Of a stretch of 40,969 nucleotides of DNA, positions 24,100 to 33,328 are shown one piece after another. Position 1 is the stretch's first letter. Each line of letters opens with the position of its first letter. The DNA lies in NCBI GenBank assembly GCA_964219345.1, contig CAXPPN010000002.1:1-40969 (forward strand), given 5' to 3'. The translations under genes were made by a program, and so were the position numbers. The notes beneath the pieces are model-generated. The model worked only from the letters and a program-made list of their open reading frames with translations, ran no database searches and was not told the DNA's origin. The stretch comes from UBA3537 sp964219345 (GTDB lineage Bacteria; Bacteroidota; Bacteroidia; Flavobacteriales; Flavobacteriaceae).

Positions 24100-26364
24100 T
24101 TAAGCATTCTGCTTCTTAATTAAATTAAGTGCAGAACCTTCATTAAACCATTCTATTTGAGAATCATTATAAGTATGATTAACAGAGATTATATCTTTAG
24201 AACCATCGGCATGAACAACTTCAATGCTTAGTGGCTTATTAGGAGCAAATTGGTCTAAATCCAAAAAATTGAAAGTATCATCTTCTTGAATAAGATCATA
24301 ATCAGACTCATTGGAAAAAGTTAGACCCAGCATGCCTTGTTTCTTTAAGTTTGTTTCATGAATACGTGCAAAAGATTTTACAATCACAGCCGCTACACCC
24401 AAATGACGTGGCTCCATAGCTGCATGCTCACGAGATGAACCTTCTCCATAATTATGATCTCCTACAACTACTGTATAAATTCCAGCAGCTTTGTAGGCGC
24501 GTTGAGTTTTTGGTACAGCATCATACTCACCATTCAATTGATTCTTAACAAAGTTGGTTTTCATATTAAAGGCATTTACAGCACCTATCAAACAATTATT
24601 CGATATGTTATCCAAATGACCTCTATAACGTAACCAAGGTCCAGCCATAGAAATATGATCTGTTGTACATTTTCCATGGGCTTTGATGAGTAGTTTTGCG
24701 CCTATTATTTGATTCCCAATTGGAACAAATGGTGTCAATAATTCCAAACGCTCTGAATCTTCTGCAACAACAACCTCTACTCCACTTCCGTCTTCTACAG
24801 GTGCTAAATAACCTGCATCTTCTACTGCAAATCCTTTTTCAGGCAATTCAAATCCAGTAGGTTCATCTAGCTTTACAGCATCTCCATTTTCATTGATTAA
24901 TGTGTCTGTAATTGGATTAAAGTCCAGTCGCCCTGCAATCGCAATTGCAGCGACCATTTCTGGTGAGGCCACAAAAGCATGAGTATTTGGATTTCCATCA
25001 GCGCGTTTTGCAAAATTTCTATTAAAAGAATGTACGATACTGTTTTTTGGTGCGTTTTTTGGATCATCATAACGAGCCCATTGACCTATACATGGACCAC
25101 ATGCATTGGTAAAAATCTTAGCGTCTAACTTTTCAAAAACATTCAAAATTCCGTCACGATCCGCAGTGTAGCGTACTTGCTCTGAGCCTGGGTTGATTCC
25201 AAATTCAGCTTTAGTTTTAAGTCCTTTGTCTAGTGCTTGTTGTGCAATTGACGCTGCACGTGATAAATCTTCGTAAGATGAATTCGTACAAGAACCAATC
25301 AAGCCCCACTCTACTTTTAGTGGCCAGTCATTGGATTGTGCTTTTTCAGTCATTGTTCCTACTGGTGTCGCCAAATCTGGTGTAAATGGGCCATTCAAGT
25401 GTGGCATAAGTTCAGACAGGTTAATTTCAATTAATTCATCAAAATATTGCTCGGGGTTGGCATAAACTTCAGCATCGGCTGTAAGATATTCTTTAACTTC
25501 ATTAGCGGCATCGGCAACATCATTTCTGTCTGTTGCACGAAGGTAACGTTCCATCGAGGCATCATATCCAAAGGTTGATGTTGTTGCACCTATTTCGGCA
25601 CCCATGTTACAAATAGTTCCTTTTCCAGTGCATGACATAGATTCTGCTCCTGGGCCAAAATATTCAACAATGGCACCAGTTCCACCTTTTGCAGTCAAAA
25701 TTCCTGCAACTTTTAGGATAACATCTTTTGGCGCTGTCCATCCAGAGAGTGTTCCTGTAAGTTTTACCCCAATAAGTTTAGGGAATTTCAATTCCCAGGG
25801 CATTCCTGCCATGACATCTACGGCATCAGCACCACCTACTCCAATTGCTACCATTCCTAGACCTCCAGCATTTACGGTGTGAGAATCTGTTCCAATCATC
25901 ATTCCGCCAGGAAAAGCATAATTTTCTAATACTACTTGATGGATGATTCCTGCCCCAGGTTTCCAAAATCCAATTCCATATTTATTTGAAACGGATTCCA
26001 AAAAGTTAAAAACTTCGTTACTATTGTTGAGTGCAAACTGCAAATCTTTAGATGCACCTACTTTGGCTTGAATCAAATGATCACAATGCACTGTGGTTGG
26101 TACAGCAACTTTCTTTTTTCCAGCTTGCATAAATTGCAAAAGTGCCATTTGTGCAGTTGCATCTTGACATGCAATTCTGTCGGGAGCAAAGTCAACATAA
26201 TCTTTACCTCTTTCGAAAGCTTTGCTTATTTTCGAATCCCAAAGATGGTTATATAATATTTTTTCTGATAGTGTGAGCGGTCTACCTACAATTTTTCGCG
26301 CTTGATCTACGCGCTCTGGCATCTGTTGGTATACTTTTTTTATAATGTCTATATCGAAAGCCAT
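24100..26364 (-). CDS. acnA: Aconitate hydratase
   Basis: TCA-cycle 4Fe-4S enzyme interconverting citrate and isocitrate. The 754 residues have the mitochondrial-type length and order. Visible are GTDSHTVNAGGLGMVAIG (158-175), the three cluster cysteines at Cys359 (LIGSCTNSS) and Cys422/Cys425 (NACGPCIGQW), and the swivel-domain GEGSSREHAAMEPRHLG motif, with KSFARIHETNLKKQG following. It converges with crtY on a shared terminator and has its own upstream -7 element. Confidence 0.97.
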   Translation of the reverse strand: MAFDIDIIKKVYQQMPERVDQARKIVGRPLTLSEKILYNHLWDSKISKAFERGKDYVDFAPDRIACQDATAQMALLQFMQAGKKKVAVPTTVHCDHLIQAKVGASKDLQFALNNSNEVFNFLESVSNKYGIGFWKPGAGIIHQVVLENYAFPGGMMIGTDSHTVNAGGLGMVAIGVGGADAVDVMAGMPWELKFPKLIGVKLTGTLSGWTAPKDVILKVAGILTAKGGTGAIVEYFGPGAESMSCTGKGTICNMGAEIGATTSTFGYDASMERYLRATDRNDVADAANEVKEYLTADAEVYANPEQYFDELIEINLSELMPHLNGPFTPDLATPVGTMTEKAQSNDWPLKVEWGLIGSCTNSSYEDLSRAASIAQQALDKGLKTKAEFGINPGSEQVRYTADRDGILNVFEKLDAKIFTNACGPCIGQWARYDDPKNAPKNSIVHSFNRNFAKRADGNPNTHAFVASPEMVAAIAIAGRLDFNPITDTLINENGDAVKLDEPTGFELPEKGFAVEDAGYLAPVEDGSGVEVVVAEDSERLELLTPFVPIGNQIIGAKLLIKAHGKCTTDHISMAGPWLRYRGHLDNISNNCLIGAVNAFNMKTNFVKNQLNGEYDAVPKTQRAYKAAGIYTVVVGDHNYGEGSSREHAAMEPRHLGVAAVIVKSFARIHETNLKKQGMLGLTFSNESDYDLIQEDDTFNFLDLDQFAPNKPLSIEVVHADGSKDIISVNHTYNDSQIEWFNEGSALNLIKKQNA

Positions 26365-26394
26365 AGTGTTGAATTTTAATCGGGGTTAAATGTA

Positions 26395-26420
26395 CAAATT
26401 TATGTGTAATCTTTCAGCAA
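26395..26420 (-). promoter_or_regulatory. Possible acnA promoter
   Basis: Minus-strand TAAATTTG (26395-26402) matches the -7 consensus 31 nt before the ATG. The nearest TTG (26418-26420) gives a 15-nt spacer, shorter than usual; another (26429-26431) gives 26 nt. The -33 assignment is uncertain. Confidence 0.4.
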
Positions 26421-26446
26421 TAAAAAACCAAATTATATTGAAAATT

Positions 26447-27400
26447 TTAGAATAAACTTTCAATAATTTTTTCAATGCTAATTCCTTCTGCAGCTGCTTT
26501 ATAGTTTTTAATAATTCTGTGTCTAAGAACACTTGTCGCTACTGCTTGGACATCCTCAATATCTGGAGTGTATTTCCCATGAAGTACAGCATGTGTTTTG
26601 GACGCTAAAATTAAATTTTGAGACGCTCTTGGTCCTGCACCCCAATCTACAAATTGACTGATAAGCTCAGAAGTACGCTTAGTATTGGGCCTAGATTTAG
26701 ATATCATTTCTACAGCGTATTCTATAACATTATTTGCAACTGGTGTTTTTCGAATAAGTTGCTGAAATTCTAAAACCTCTTTACCATCAAAAACAACGTC
26801 TAAAGTAGTGGTATTGTTTGTTGTTGTTTGCTTTACAACCTCAACTTCTTCAGAAAAAGAAGGATATTCTAAATTTATGGCAAACATAAAGCGGTCGAGT
26901 TGTGCTTCTGGAAGTGGATATGTTCCTTCTTGTTCAATAGGGTTTTGCGTGGCTAAAACAAAATATGGCTGATTCAGTTCGTAGCGATGGCCTGCCACGG
27001 TAACACAGCGTTCTTGCATCGCTTCTAAAAGTGCTGCTTGAGTTTTTGGAGGTGTTCTGTTGATTTCATCAGCCAAAACAATATTTGAAAATACGGGCCC
27101 TTTAATAAATTTAAATTGACGATTGTTATCTAAAATCTCACTTCCCAAAATATCACTTGGCATAAGATCTGGTGTAAATTGAATACGCTTAAAATTGAGC
27201 CCAAGGGTTTTGGCAATAGTATCAACCATAAGAGTTTTTGCTAAACCTGGTACACCAACAAGAAGAACGTGACCGCCAGAAAAAATTGAAATTAAAATCT
27301 GCTCTACTACTGCATCTTGACCAATAATAACCTTTGCAATTTCTTTTTTAAGCAATTTATATTTCTTGACATAGTTGTCTATGGCAGTAACTTCAGACAT
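26447..27400 (-). CDS. MoxR-family AAA+ ATPase
   Basis: A 317-residue AAA+ chaperone-like ATPase. Walker A is GVPGLAKT (49-56), Walker B is NIVLADEINRTPPKTQAALL, followed by MQERCVTVAGHRYEL (pre-sensor I insert of MoxR), sensor 1 VLATQNPIEQEGTYPLPEAQ, and LDRFMF. The C-terminal lid contains GAGPRASQNLI. MoxR proteins often act with DUF58 and VWA proteins in cofactor insertion or complex assembly. No such partner follows here, as acnA is the next gene. The start is 2 nt after the stop of the parvulin protein gene, hence one operon with the periplasmic folding factors. Confidence 0.93.
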   Translation of the reverse strand: MSEVTAIDNYVKKYKLLKKEIAKVIIGQDAVVEQILISIFSGGHVLLVGVPGLAKTLMVDTIAKTLGLNFKRIQFTPDLMPSDILGSEILDNNRQFKFIKGPVFSNIVLADEINRTPPKTQAALLEAMQERCVTVAGHRYELNQPYFVLATQNPIEQEGTYPLPEAQLDRFMFAINLEYPSFSEEVEVVKQTTTNNTTTLDVVFDGKEVLEFQQLIRKTPVANNVIEYAVEMISKSRPNTKRTSELISQFVDWGAGPRASQNLILASKTHAVLHGKYTPDIEDVQAVATSVLRHRIIKNYKAAAEGISIEKIIESLF

Positions 27401-27402
27401 TC

Positions 27403-28824
27403 TTAGTTTTTAATTTTAAACCAGTTACTATTAAAATCACAAGATCTCAACTCGCCATTAATTTTAATGTACGTGTCCATTATTTTTTCTTCTTGCCATT
27501 CAGAAATTGCATTGAGCTGTTTTTCTTGAAGTGCAAGTGATTTAATTTTTAAATAATCTTTTGCAAATTCTGCTTCATGCTCATCTGTACGTTGAGTAAC
27601 AGTAAGGATTTTAAATTTGATAGGATTTACACGATCTTGATCTTTGTAGACTGGACTCACTTCATTGTCTTTCAAATCTTGAATTTGAGCATACAATTCT
27701 GGATCCATTTTAGTAAGTTCAAAATTATAATCTTGTGTTTCTGGATTACGTAACTGACCTCCATCATATTTTGTTTCTTTTTCGTCACTTGCTTCTTTGG
27801 CTGCTTCTGTAAAAGAAATATCACCATCGACAATACTTTGTCTAACTTTTTCCAATTTTTCTTTGGCAGCAGTAATCGCTTCATCAGTCATTTTTGGACG
27901 CAACAAAATATGTCGAACATCATATTCTTGACCACGAATTTTTTCAAGGTATAAAATGTGATATCCAAAATCTGTTTTGAAGGGTTCTGAAATGTCTCCT
28001 TCTTCTAATGAAAATGCTACTTCTCTAAATTCTTTTGCCATTCTTGGCTGTTTTCTGTTGAGGGTATACTTACCTCCAGTTCGTTTAGATCCAGGGTCTT
28101 CTGTATATAGCACTGCTTTTGTCGTAAAACTTGCGCCGTTGTCCAAAACATCTGCTCTAAATTCTCTAAGTCTTTTTATCACTTTATCAATTTCTTCCTG
28201 AGTAGTTTCGGGAATAACAACAATTTGTGCTACTCGTAATTCTGTTCCAAAAAGAGGGCGTTCATCTTCTGGTATTTTATTAAAAAACTGTCGAACTTCT
28301 TCTGGAGTAACTTCAATTTCTTCAACAATTTTTTGTTGCATCATTGATGCCATTTTGCCATTTTTATTGAGCTCATACATTTCATCTCTCAGCTCTTGCT
28401 CCGAAGATTTATTGTAATATGCCACCAACTTGTCCATAGAGCCTATTTGTTGTGCAAATCCCTCCAACTGTTGATCAACATACGAACGTATTTCGGCATC
28501 ATTAACTTCAATACTATCCAAAATTGCATGATGCATATACAACTTGTCTTCCAATAATTTTCCAAAAAGCTGACACCTTGTGATATCTTTTGTTGAAACA
28601 CCACTGGCTTCGAGTTGTGCAAATTGCTTGTCAATATCAGAATCGAGAACTACAAAATCACCCACTACGGCAGCAACACCATCAACTTTTATAAGTTGGG
28701 TTGAATCAACTTTAATTTCTTTGAGTTCTTCTTGTTTTTCGTCTTGAATAATTTCTTGAGCTGAAGAAAGCTGAGTTAACATTAACGCACTTAGGCCTGC
28801 AATTATGGATAGGGACTTATTCAT
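27403..28824 (-). CDS. SurA-like periplasmic peptidyl-prolyl isomerase
   Basis: From ATG 28824 this is 473 residues with a clear signal peptide (MNKSLSIIAGLSALMLTQL..SSAQ). A longer frame from 28857 puts 11 hydrophilic residues in front and is less likely. After a SurA-type N-terminal chaperone region (VDGVAAVVGDFVVLDSDID) come two parvulin/rotamase domains (about 195-295, VAQIVVI...GGKYTLNRKQPRMAKEFRE..GYHILYLE; about 302-400, DVRHILLRP...GGQLRNP). It should assist outer-membrane protein folding. Its first 8 nt overlap the stop of the preceding lipoprotein gene, indicating coupled translation. Confidence 0.92.
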   Translation of the reverse strand: MNKSLSIIAGLSALMLTQLSSAQEIIQDEKQEELKEIKVDSTQLIKVDGVAAVVGDFVVLDSDIDKQFAQLEASGVSTKDITRCQLFGKLLEDKLYMHHAILDSIEVNDAEIRSYVDQQLEGFAQQIGSMDKLVAYYNKSSEQELRDEMYELNKNGKMASMMQQKIVEEIEVTPEEVRQFFNKIPEDERPLFGTELRVAQIVVIPETTQEEIDKVIKRLREFRADVLDNGASFTTKAVLYTEDPGSKRTGGKYTLNRKQPRMAKEFREVAFSLEEGDISEPFKTDFGYHILYLEKIRGQEYDVRHILLRPKMTDEAITAAKEKLEKVRQSIVDGDISFTEAAKEASDEKETKYDGGQLRNPETQDYNFELTKMDPELYAQIQDLKDNEVSPVYKDQDRVNPIKFKILTVTQRTDEHEAEFAKDYLKIKSLALQEKQLNAISEWQEEKIMDTYIKINGELRSCDFNSNWFKIKN

Positions 28825-29671
28825 AAATTTCAAATTTTTTATTTTTAATGGCATCATTCACAATTTCATTTTTAAGTTGTCCAACAAGCTTCAATTTGCG
28901 TTGATTAATAATAATTTGGCGCAGAGTTGGCAACACGTATTCTATGGGGGCTTGCGAACCAGTGGCAAGCACTTCATTTATTTGTATCAAATATAACTCT
29001 AAAGAATCGTTGAGCTGAATAAAATTTGGTTTTTTTAATAGCACCTTATTAAATCCTTTTTGCAATGGCTTTATTTTTGAAATAACTTGATCGGCTTTTA
29101 TCCAAATGGAATCATTTAAAAAGAATGAATTGAACTGAATTGAAATAGTATCCAAAATAGCTCGATCATCAGTGTTATAACGTTTAAAGCGGCGCTTAAT
29201 TTCATCTGCGTTTGAAATATTTGATTTTATGTTGATATATCGCAGTTTCAAAAGGCTTTCTTTCAAAACAAATAATTCTTTGTTTTGATTGTAAGTTACA
29301 CTTAGCTCTGTATTTGTAATACTGGTATCTAAATTACGTTTTACCAATGCTTCCAAATACGCCGAGGTGTACAAATCTGTTCTGTATTGTTGCACAAGTG
29401 ACTCAAAATCTTCTAATTGTTTTTCTTCTAGATTTAGTGTAGCACCATCAATAAGTAATTGTTGTGTCGCCCAGTTTCTTAATTTTGTTTGGATTTGAAG
29501 AAGACTGTCTTCTGAACTCAAACCCTCAAACTCTGTTAAATCTATATCCTCGACCATAAAGAACGTGTCATTTACGCGAGCAATAGGGGTTCCTTCAACT
29601 TTTGATTTTGACAAATCACAAGCTTCGAAAAATAGAAATATTACACCAAAAACTAAAAAAAATTTTCTCAT
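28817..29671 (-). CDS. Periplasmic SurA-N-like lipoprotein
   Basis: A 284-residue protein with a lipobox-like FFEAC (Cys18) after a hydrophobic start. The mature part begins with TPIARVNDTFFMVEDIDLTEF, the short beta-hairpin that opens SurA/PpiD-like chaperone domains, and continues mostly helical. I see no convincing parvulin domain, so it may be a non-catalytic holdase. It lies between two parvulin genes, overlapping the upstream one by 4 nt (ATGA) and the downstream one by 8 nt. The operon context supports a role in outer-membrane protein biogenesis. Homology beyond the N-terminal motif is not recognised. Confidence 0.7.
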   Translation of the reverse strand: MRKFFLVFGVIFLFFEACDLSKSKVEGTPIARVNDTFFMVEDIDLTEFEGLSSEDSLLQIQTKLRNWATQQLLIDGATLNLEEKQLEDFESLVQQYRTDLYTSAYLEALVKRNLDTSITNTELSVTYNQNKELFVLKESLLKLRYINIKSNISNADEIKRRFKRYNTDDRAILDTISIQFNSFFLNDSIWIKADQVISKIKPLQKGFNKVLLKKPNFIQLNDSLELYLIQINEVLATGSQAPIEYVLPTLRQIIINQRKLKLVGQLKNEIVNDAIKNKKFEIYE

Positions 29672-31575
29672 TCGTTAGAAACCTTTTGTTTTAATTCATT
29701 CAAAACATTTTGATTTACGGAGAATGAATATTTACCACGTAATGCTTCAATCCAATTTTGTTCTAGTAAATTTTGATAACTTGAAATAACTGCTCCTCTG
29801 GCTTCTTCAAAGTTTAATACTTTTTCTGATTGTTGTTCTAAGATATGCAGAATAACATAACTGTCATCTAAATTAAAAATTTTAGAAATACCTGTTTCAA
29901 AAACGACGTTCTTTGGTAAAAGTGAACTTCCTATTTCAAAAGTTCCAGATGAAAAAATAACATTTTGATTTTTTACATTCACTACTTTTGAAACCTCGTC
30001 GTTTGATGTATTTTTATCCCACAATTTCTTCACTTTTTTCAAAGTGCTTTTTTTATCAGATCGCGCTATTGTACCTGATATGTTTTTTGGTGAAATAAAT
30101 TTTGAAGCATTACTTTTGTAATGTTCCAAAAGACCCAATGAATCGTTTTTGGCTCTGTTCCAAATTTTTTCTTCCATAATATCAAACAGCAATAACCCTT
30201 CTTTATACTCCCTAAGAACATTGGCATATTCAGCATTTTCAAAAGGAAGTTGATCTTTTTTGTACTGCATCACATTATTTTCTAGAAAAGTGTTGTAATG
30301 ATCTTCTAAAGATTTTTTTGTTTTTGAGTTATTGTTCAAAAAGGATAAGAAATCACCATAAGATAAAACACGGTTTTTAATCTTAATTAGCTGATTTTCA
30401 AGACTTAAATTTTCATTTAAAATCCACCCACTTTCATCTTTATTTTTTTTATAAAGAGTTGAAATAGTATTCGATTTTGGTGCTTGAACTTGATATTGAT
30501 TCATAATTGAAGCCAGCATTCTTTTTTTTATAACTTGAGATCTGCTATCGCGTTTTACTTTTTTGTCTAAATCAAATTTTAATTGTTCAAAACTCTCTAT
30601 TGGTTTTTTATCCAAAAGTTTAATAATATGCCACCCATACTTGGTTTGTATTGGATTTGAAATGGCACCCACATCCAAACTAAATGCGGTGTCTACAAAC
30701 AACTCTGAATTAATTTCACCAGATTTAAAAGGTTTTAATTTTCCGCCATTTACAGCAGAACTTTTATCGTCAGAATATTGTTTGGCCAAATTTTCAAATG
30801 ATTCTCCTTGCTCTATCAAACGATACAATTCATTGATAAGTTGCTCAGCAGTTTGTTCTGTGTTATTTGATTTTTTGGCAATCATAATATGTGCCGCTTC
30901 TGCCTGCCCTAGTGAAGGTCTTTTGTTTAACACCTTTACAACATGGTATCCAAACTGAGTTTTGAAAGGTTGAGAAATTTCACCAACTGGTGTATTATAG
31001 GCTGCGTTTTCAAAATCATATACCATTTTAAAAGCAGAAAAATAGCCTAAATCCTCTACAAGAATATCATTCCCATTATGAATGCTTTTCTTTAAAGTTT
31101 CAAAACTTTCATTTAAAAATCGAGAACGATATTCTCGAATTTGATTCAGTGCAGATAAGGTATCTTGCCCTGTTAATCGAACAAGAATGTGTTGTGCCTT
31201 TACCTCTTCTTTAGTTCTGTTATATGCTTCTTGAAGTAGCTCTGATGTAACTTTTTTATCTCTTAAATAAGTATTGATTAATTGATTTTTATATTTCTCA
31301 TACTCATCTAAATAGTTCTTTTTTTTATCAAACCTTTCAGATTTGGCATCGGCAACTTTCAATTTATAATTGATGAATAGTTCTAAATAATCTTCAATCC
31401 CTTTTTGATCTTCATCCTCTATAAGTTGAATATTTTTATTATAAACATTCATAAACTCATCTACTGAAATTTCTTCTTTGTTTATAGTTATTAATGCATC
31501 TGTATTTTTTGGCTGATCTTGAGCAAAACTCAACCAGAAAAACAAAATACTTGTAATTGATAAGAATACACGCAT
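29668..31575 (-). CDS. Periplasmic peptidyl-prolyl isomerase with two parvulin domains
   Basis: A 635-residue exported protein with signal peptide MRVFLSITSILFFWLSFAQ. It has a SurA-like N-terminal helical region (INKEEISVDEFMNVYNKNI onward). Two parvulin domains follow at about 126-215 (KAQHILVRL ... FKTQFGYHVVKVL) and 226-322 (AAHIMIAKK ... VNGGKLKPFKSGEI ... IQTKYGWHIIKLLDKKP). A C-terminal 300-residue helical region of unknown function follows. It is the first of the folding-factor genes, and its stop overlaps the lipoprotein start by 4 nt. A PpiD/SurA role in outer-membrane protein maturation is likely. Confidence 0.92.
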   Translation of the reverse strand: MRVFLSITSILFFWLSFAQDQPKNTDALITINKEEISVDEFMNVYNKNIQLIEDEDQKGIEDYLELFINYKLKVADAKSERFDKKKNYLDEYEKYKNQLINTYLRDKKVTSELLQEAYNRTKEEVKAQHILVRLTGQDTLSALNQIREYRSRFLNESFETLKKSIHNGNDILVEDLGYFSAFKMVYDFENAAYNTPVGEISQPFKTQFGYHVVKVLNKRPSLGQAEAAHIMIAKKSNNTEQTAEQLINELYRLIEQGESFENLAKQYSDDKSSAVNGGKLKPFKSGEINSELFVDTAFSLDVGAISNPIQTKYGWHIIKLLDKKPIESFEQLKFDLDKKVKRDSRSQVIKKRMLASIMNQYQVQAPKSNTISTLYKKNKDESGWILNENLSLENQLIKIKNRVLSYGDFLSFLNNNSKTKKSLEDHYNTFLENNVMQYKKDQLPFENAEYANVLREYKEGLLLFDIMEEKIWNRAKNDSLGLLEHYKSNASKFISPKNISGTIARSDKKSTLKKVKKLWDKNTSNDEVSKVVNVKNQNVIFSSGTFEIGSSLLPKNVVFETGISKIFNLDDSYVILHILEQQSEKVLNFEEARGAVISSYQNLLEQNWIEALRGKYSFSVNQNVLNELKQKVSNE

Positions 31576-31651
31576 TTATTTATTTGATTTATGAAATTGT
31601 AAGTTAAAAATTTGAGTCAATTTTAATAAAAATTGTTCAAATTATATAAAA

Positions 31652-33124
31652 TTATCTCGAATAGTTTGGTGCTTCCTTGGTGATCATCACGTTGTGTGGG
31701 TGACTCTCACTAATTCCTGAAGAAGTGATTTTGACAAATTTCCCTGTATTTTTGAGAGTTTGAATATCTTTTGCACCACAATAGCCCATTCCAGCACGTA
31801 TACCTCCAACAAATTGATGAATACTTTCGTATAGGTCTCCTTTGTAAGGTACACGACCAACAATACCTTCTGGAACTAACTTTTTAATATCATCTTCAAC
31901 ATCTTGAAAATAACGGTCTTTGCTACCCTCTTTCATGGCTTCAACTGAGCCCATACCTCTGTATGATTTAAACTTTCGGCCTTCATAGATGATGGTCTCT
32001 CCCGGAGATTCTTTTGTACCAGCAAGTAGCGATCCAAGCATTACACAATCGGCTCCTGCCGCAAGAGCTTTTGGAATATCTCCAGTATATCGAATACCTC
32101 CATCAGCAATAACAGGCACATCAGAATCTTTGAGTGCAGCAGCCACTTCTAGTACTGCAGAAAATTGTGGAAATCCCACACCAGCAACAACGCGAGTTGT
32201 ACAAATAGATCCTGGACCAATACCTACTTTTACGGCATCTGCTCCAGCTTTAACTAAGTATTTTGCAGCATCTGCTGTAGCAATATTTCCAACGACTACA
32301 TCGAGGTTAGGAAATTCTGATTTTATATTTTTTAGTACAGAAACCACACCTTTTGTATGACCATGTGCCGTGTCTATAATAATTGCATCTACTCCAGAAC
32401 CAACTAATGCTTTTGTACGCTCCAAAGCATCGTGTGTAACTCCAATAGCTGCAGCAACACGCAAACGGCCATATTGATCTTTGTTTGAAATTGGTTTTTG
32501 AGATAATTTTGTGATATCTCTAAAAGTGATTAAACCAATGAGTTTAAAATCTCCATCAACGACTGGAAGTTTTTCTATTTTATTATTTTGGAGAATAACT
32601 TCTGCTTCTTCAAGTGATGTTCCCTCGGAAGTTGTTACCAAATTTTCAGAAGTCATTACTTCTGTTATTGGTCGATTATCATTTTTTTCAAATCTTAAAT
32701 CTCTGTTTGTGACAATACCTTTAAGAAGACCATTGTTATCAACTATAGGAATTCCTCCAATGCTATGTTCTTTCATGCTTTGCTTGGCATCACTCACAAT
32801 AGCATCTAAATCTAGTGTAACAGGATCGATAATCATACCACTTTCGGCGCGTTTTACTTTGCGTACTTCTGTAGCTTGTTGACTTACAGTCATGTTTTTA
32901 TGTAAAACACCAATACCACCTTCTCTGGCAATTGCAATAGCCATAGCACTTTCTGTAACCGTATCCATTGCCGCAGAAACTATGGGCACATTTAAACTGA
33001 TATTTCGAGTAAATTTTGTTTTGATACTTACTTCTCTTGGCAAAACTTCAGAATAAGCGGGTATTAAAAGGACGTCGTCGTAAGTAAGGCCTTCGCCAAC
33101 AATTTTTGAAAGATGTGATTGCAT
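31652..33124 (-). CDS. guaB: Inosine-5'-monophosphate dehydrogenase
   Basis: Oxidises IMP to XMP, the committed step to GMP. From ATG 33124 it has 490 residues, the normal length. A frame from 33145 would add seven residues, but the predicted transcript starts downstream of it. Visible features are GEGLTYDDVLLIPAYSEVLP, a CBS-domain pair (about 90-205), GNIATADAAKYLVKAGADAV, the catalytic loop GIGPGSICTTR (Cys308), ADGGIRYTGDIPKALAAGAD, and the GRKFKSYRGMGSVEAM flap. The gene is 76 nt upstream of the parvulin operon on the same strand; whether it is co-transcribed is not clear. Confidence 0.97.
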   Translation of the reverse strand: MQSHLSKIVGEGLTYDDVLLIPAYSEVLPREVSIKTKFTRNISLNVPIVSAAMDTVTESAMAIAIAREGGIGVLHKNMTVSQQATEVRKVKRAESGMIIDPVTLDLDAIVSDAKQSMKEHSIGGIPIVDNNGLLKGIVTNRDLRFEKNDNRPITEVMTSENLVTTSEGTSLEEAEVILQNNKIEKLPVVDGDFKLIGLITFRDITKLSQKPISNKDQYGRLRVAAAIGVTHDALERTKALVGSGVDAIIIDTAHGHTKGVVSVLKNIKSEFPNLDVVVGNIATADAAKYLVKAGADAVKVGIGPGSICTTRVVAGVGFPQFSAVLEVAAALKDSDVPVIADGGIRYTGDIPKALAAGADCVMLGSLLAGTKESPGETIIYEGRKFKSYRGMGSVEAMKEGSKDRYFQDVEDDIKKLVPEGIVGRVPYKGDLYESIHQFVGGIRAGMGYCGAKDIQTLKNTGKFVKITSSGISESHPHNVMITKEAPNYSR

Positions 33125-33154
33125 TGCAATTAGGTTTAATTGCATGCAAATTTA
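33125..33154 (-). promoter_or_regulatory. guaB -7 element and start-adjacent hairpin
   Basis: TAAATTTG (33147-33154, minus strand) is a consensus -7 element; no TTG lies at the right distance. Immediately downstream an 8-bp perfect inverted repeat, TGCAATTA (33137-33144) with TAATTGCA (33125-33132) around a 4-nt loop, ends exactly at the guaB start codon. It could be an operator or an mRNA hairpin that masks the start. Confidence 0.45.
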
Positions 33155-33221
33155 AGGCTTTTTTTAGTATATATAGCTATAATACAAGATAATATAACAG
33201 TTACTAACAGTTCTTATTAAT

Positions 33222-33247
33222 ATTATTTATAATTAATCTAAATAAAT
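33222..33247 (+). promoter_or_regulatory. Palindromic operator candidate, copy 1
   Basis: TTATTTA (33223-33229), 9 nt, TAAATAA (33239-33245). It ends just upstream of the -33 TTG of the receptor promoter. It is 24/26 identical to copy 2, which lies 73 bp downstream. Confidence 0.55.
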
Positions 33248-33248
33248 T

Positions 33249-33279
33249 TTGTATATACTAAAAATGCATTATATATTTG
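33249..33279 (+). promoter_or_regulatory. Promoter of the TonB-dependent receptor
   Basis: TTG (33249-33251), a 20-nt spacer and TATATTTG (33272-33279). Transcription should begin near 33285, too close to the ATG at 33290 for that to be the start, supporting ATG 33329. Confidence 0.72.
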
Positions 33280-33294
33280 CAGTATCAAAATGTT

Positions 33295-33320
33295 ATTATT
33301 TATAATAAGTCTAAATAAAT
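33295..33320 (+). promoter_or_regulatory. Palindromic operator candidate, copy 2
   Basis: TTATTTA (33296-33302), 9 nt, TAAATAA (33312-33318) in the 5' UTR, ending 8 nt before the ATG at 33329. The arms are identical to copy 1. Confidence 0.55.
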
Positions 33321-33328
33321 ATTATATC

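Noticed and set aside
25604..25882. Antisense ORF within acnA
   Set aside because: It is fully inside a well-supported aconitase and has no recognisable protein features.
33290..33328. Upstream ATG of the receptor ORF
   Set aside because: It lies about 5 nt from the predicted transcription start, and the signal peptide begins at ATG 33329.
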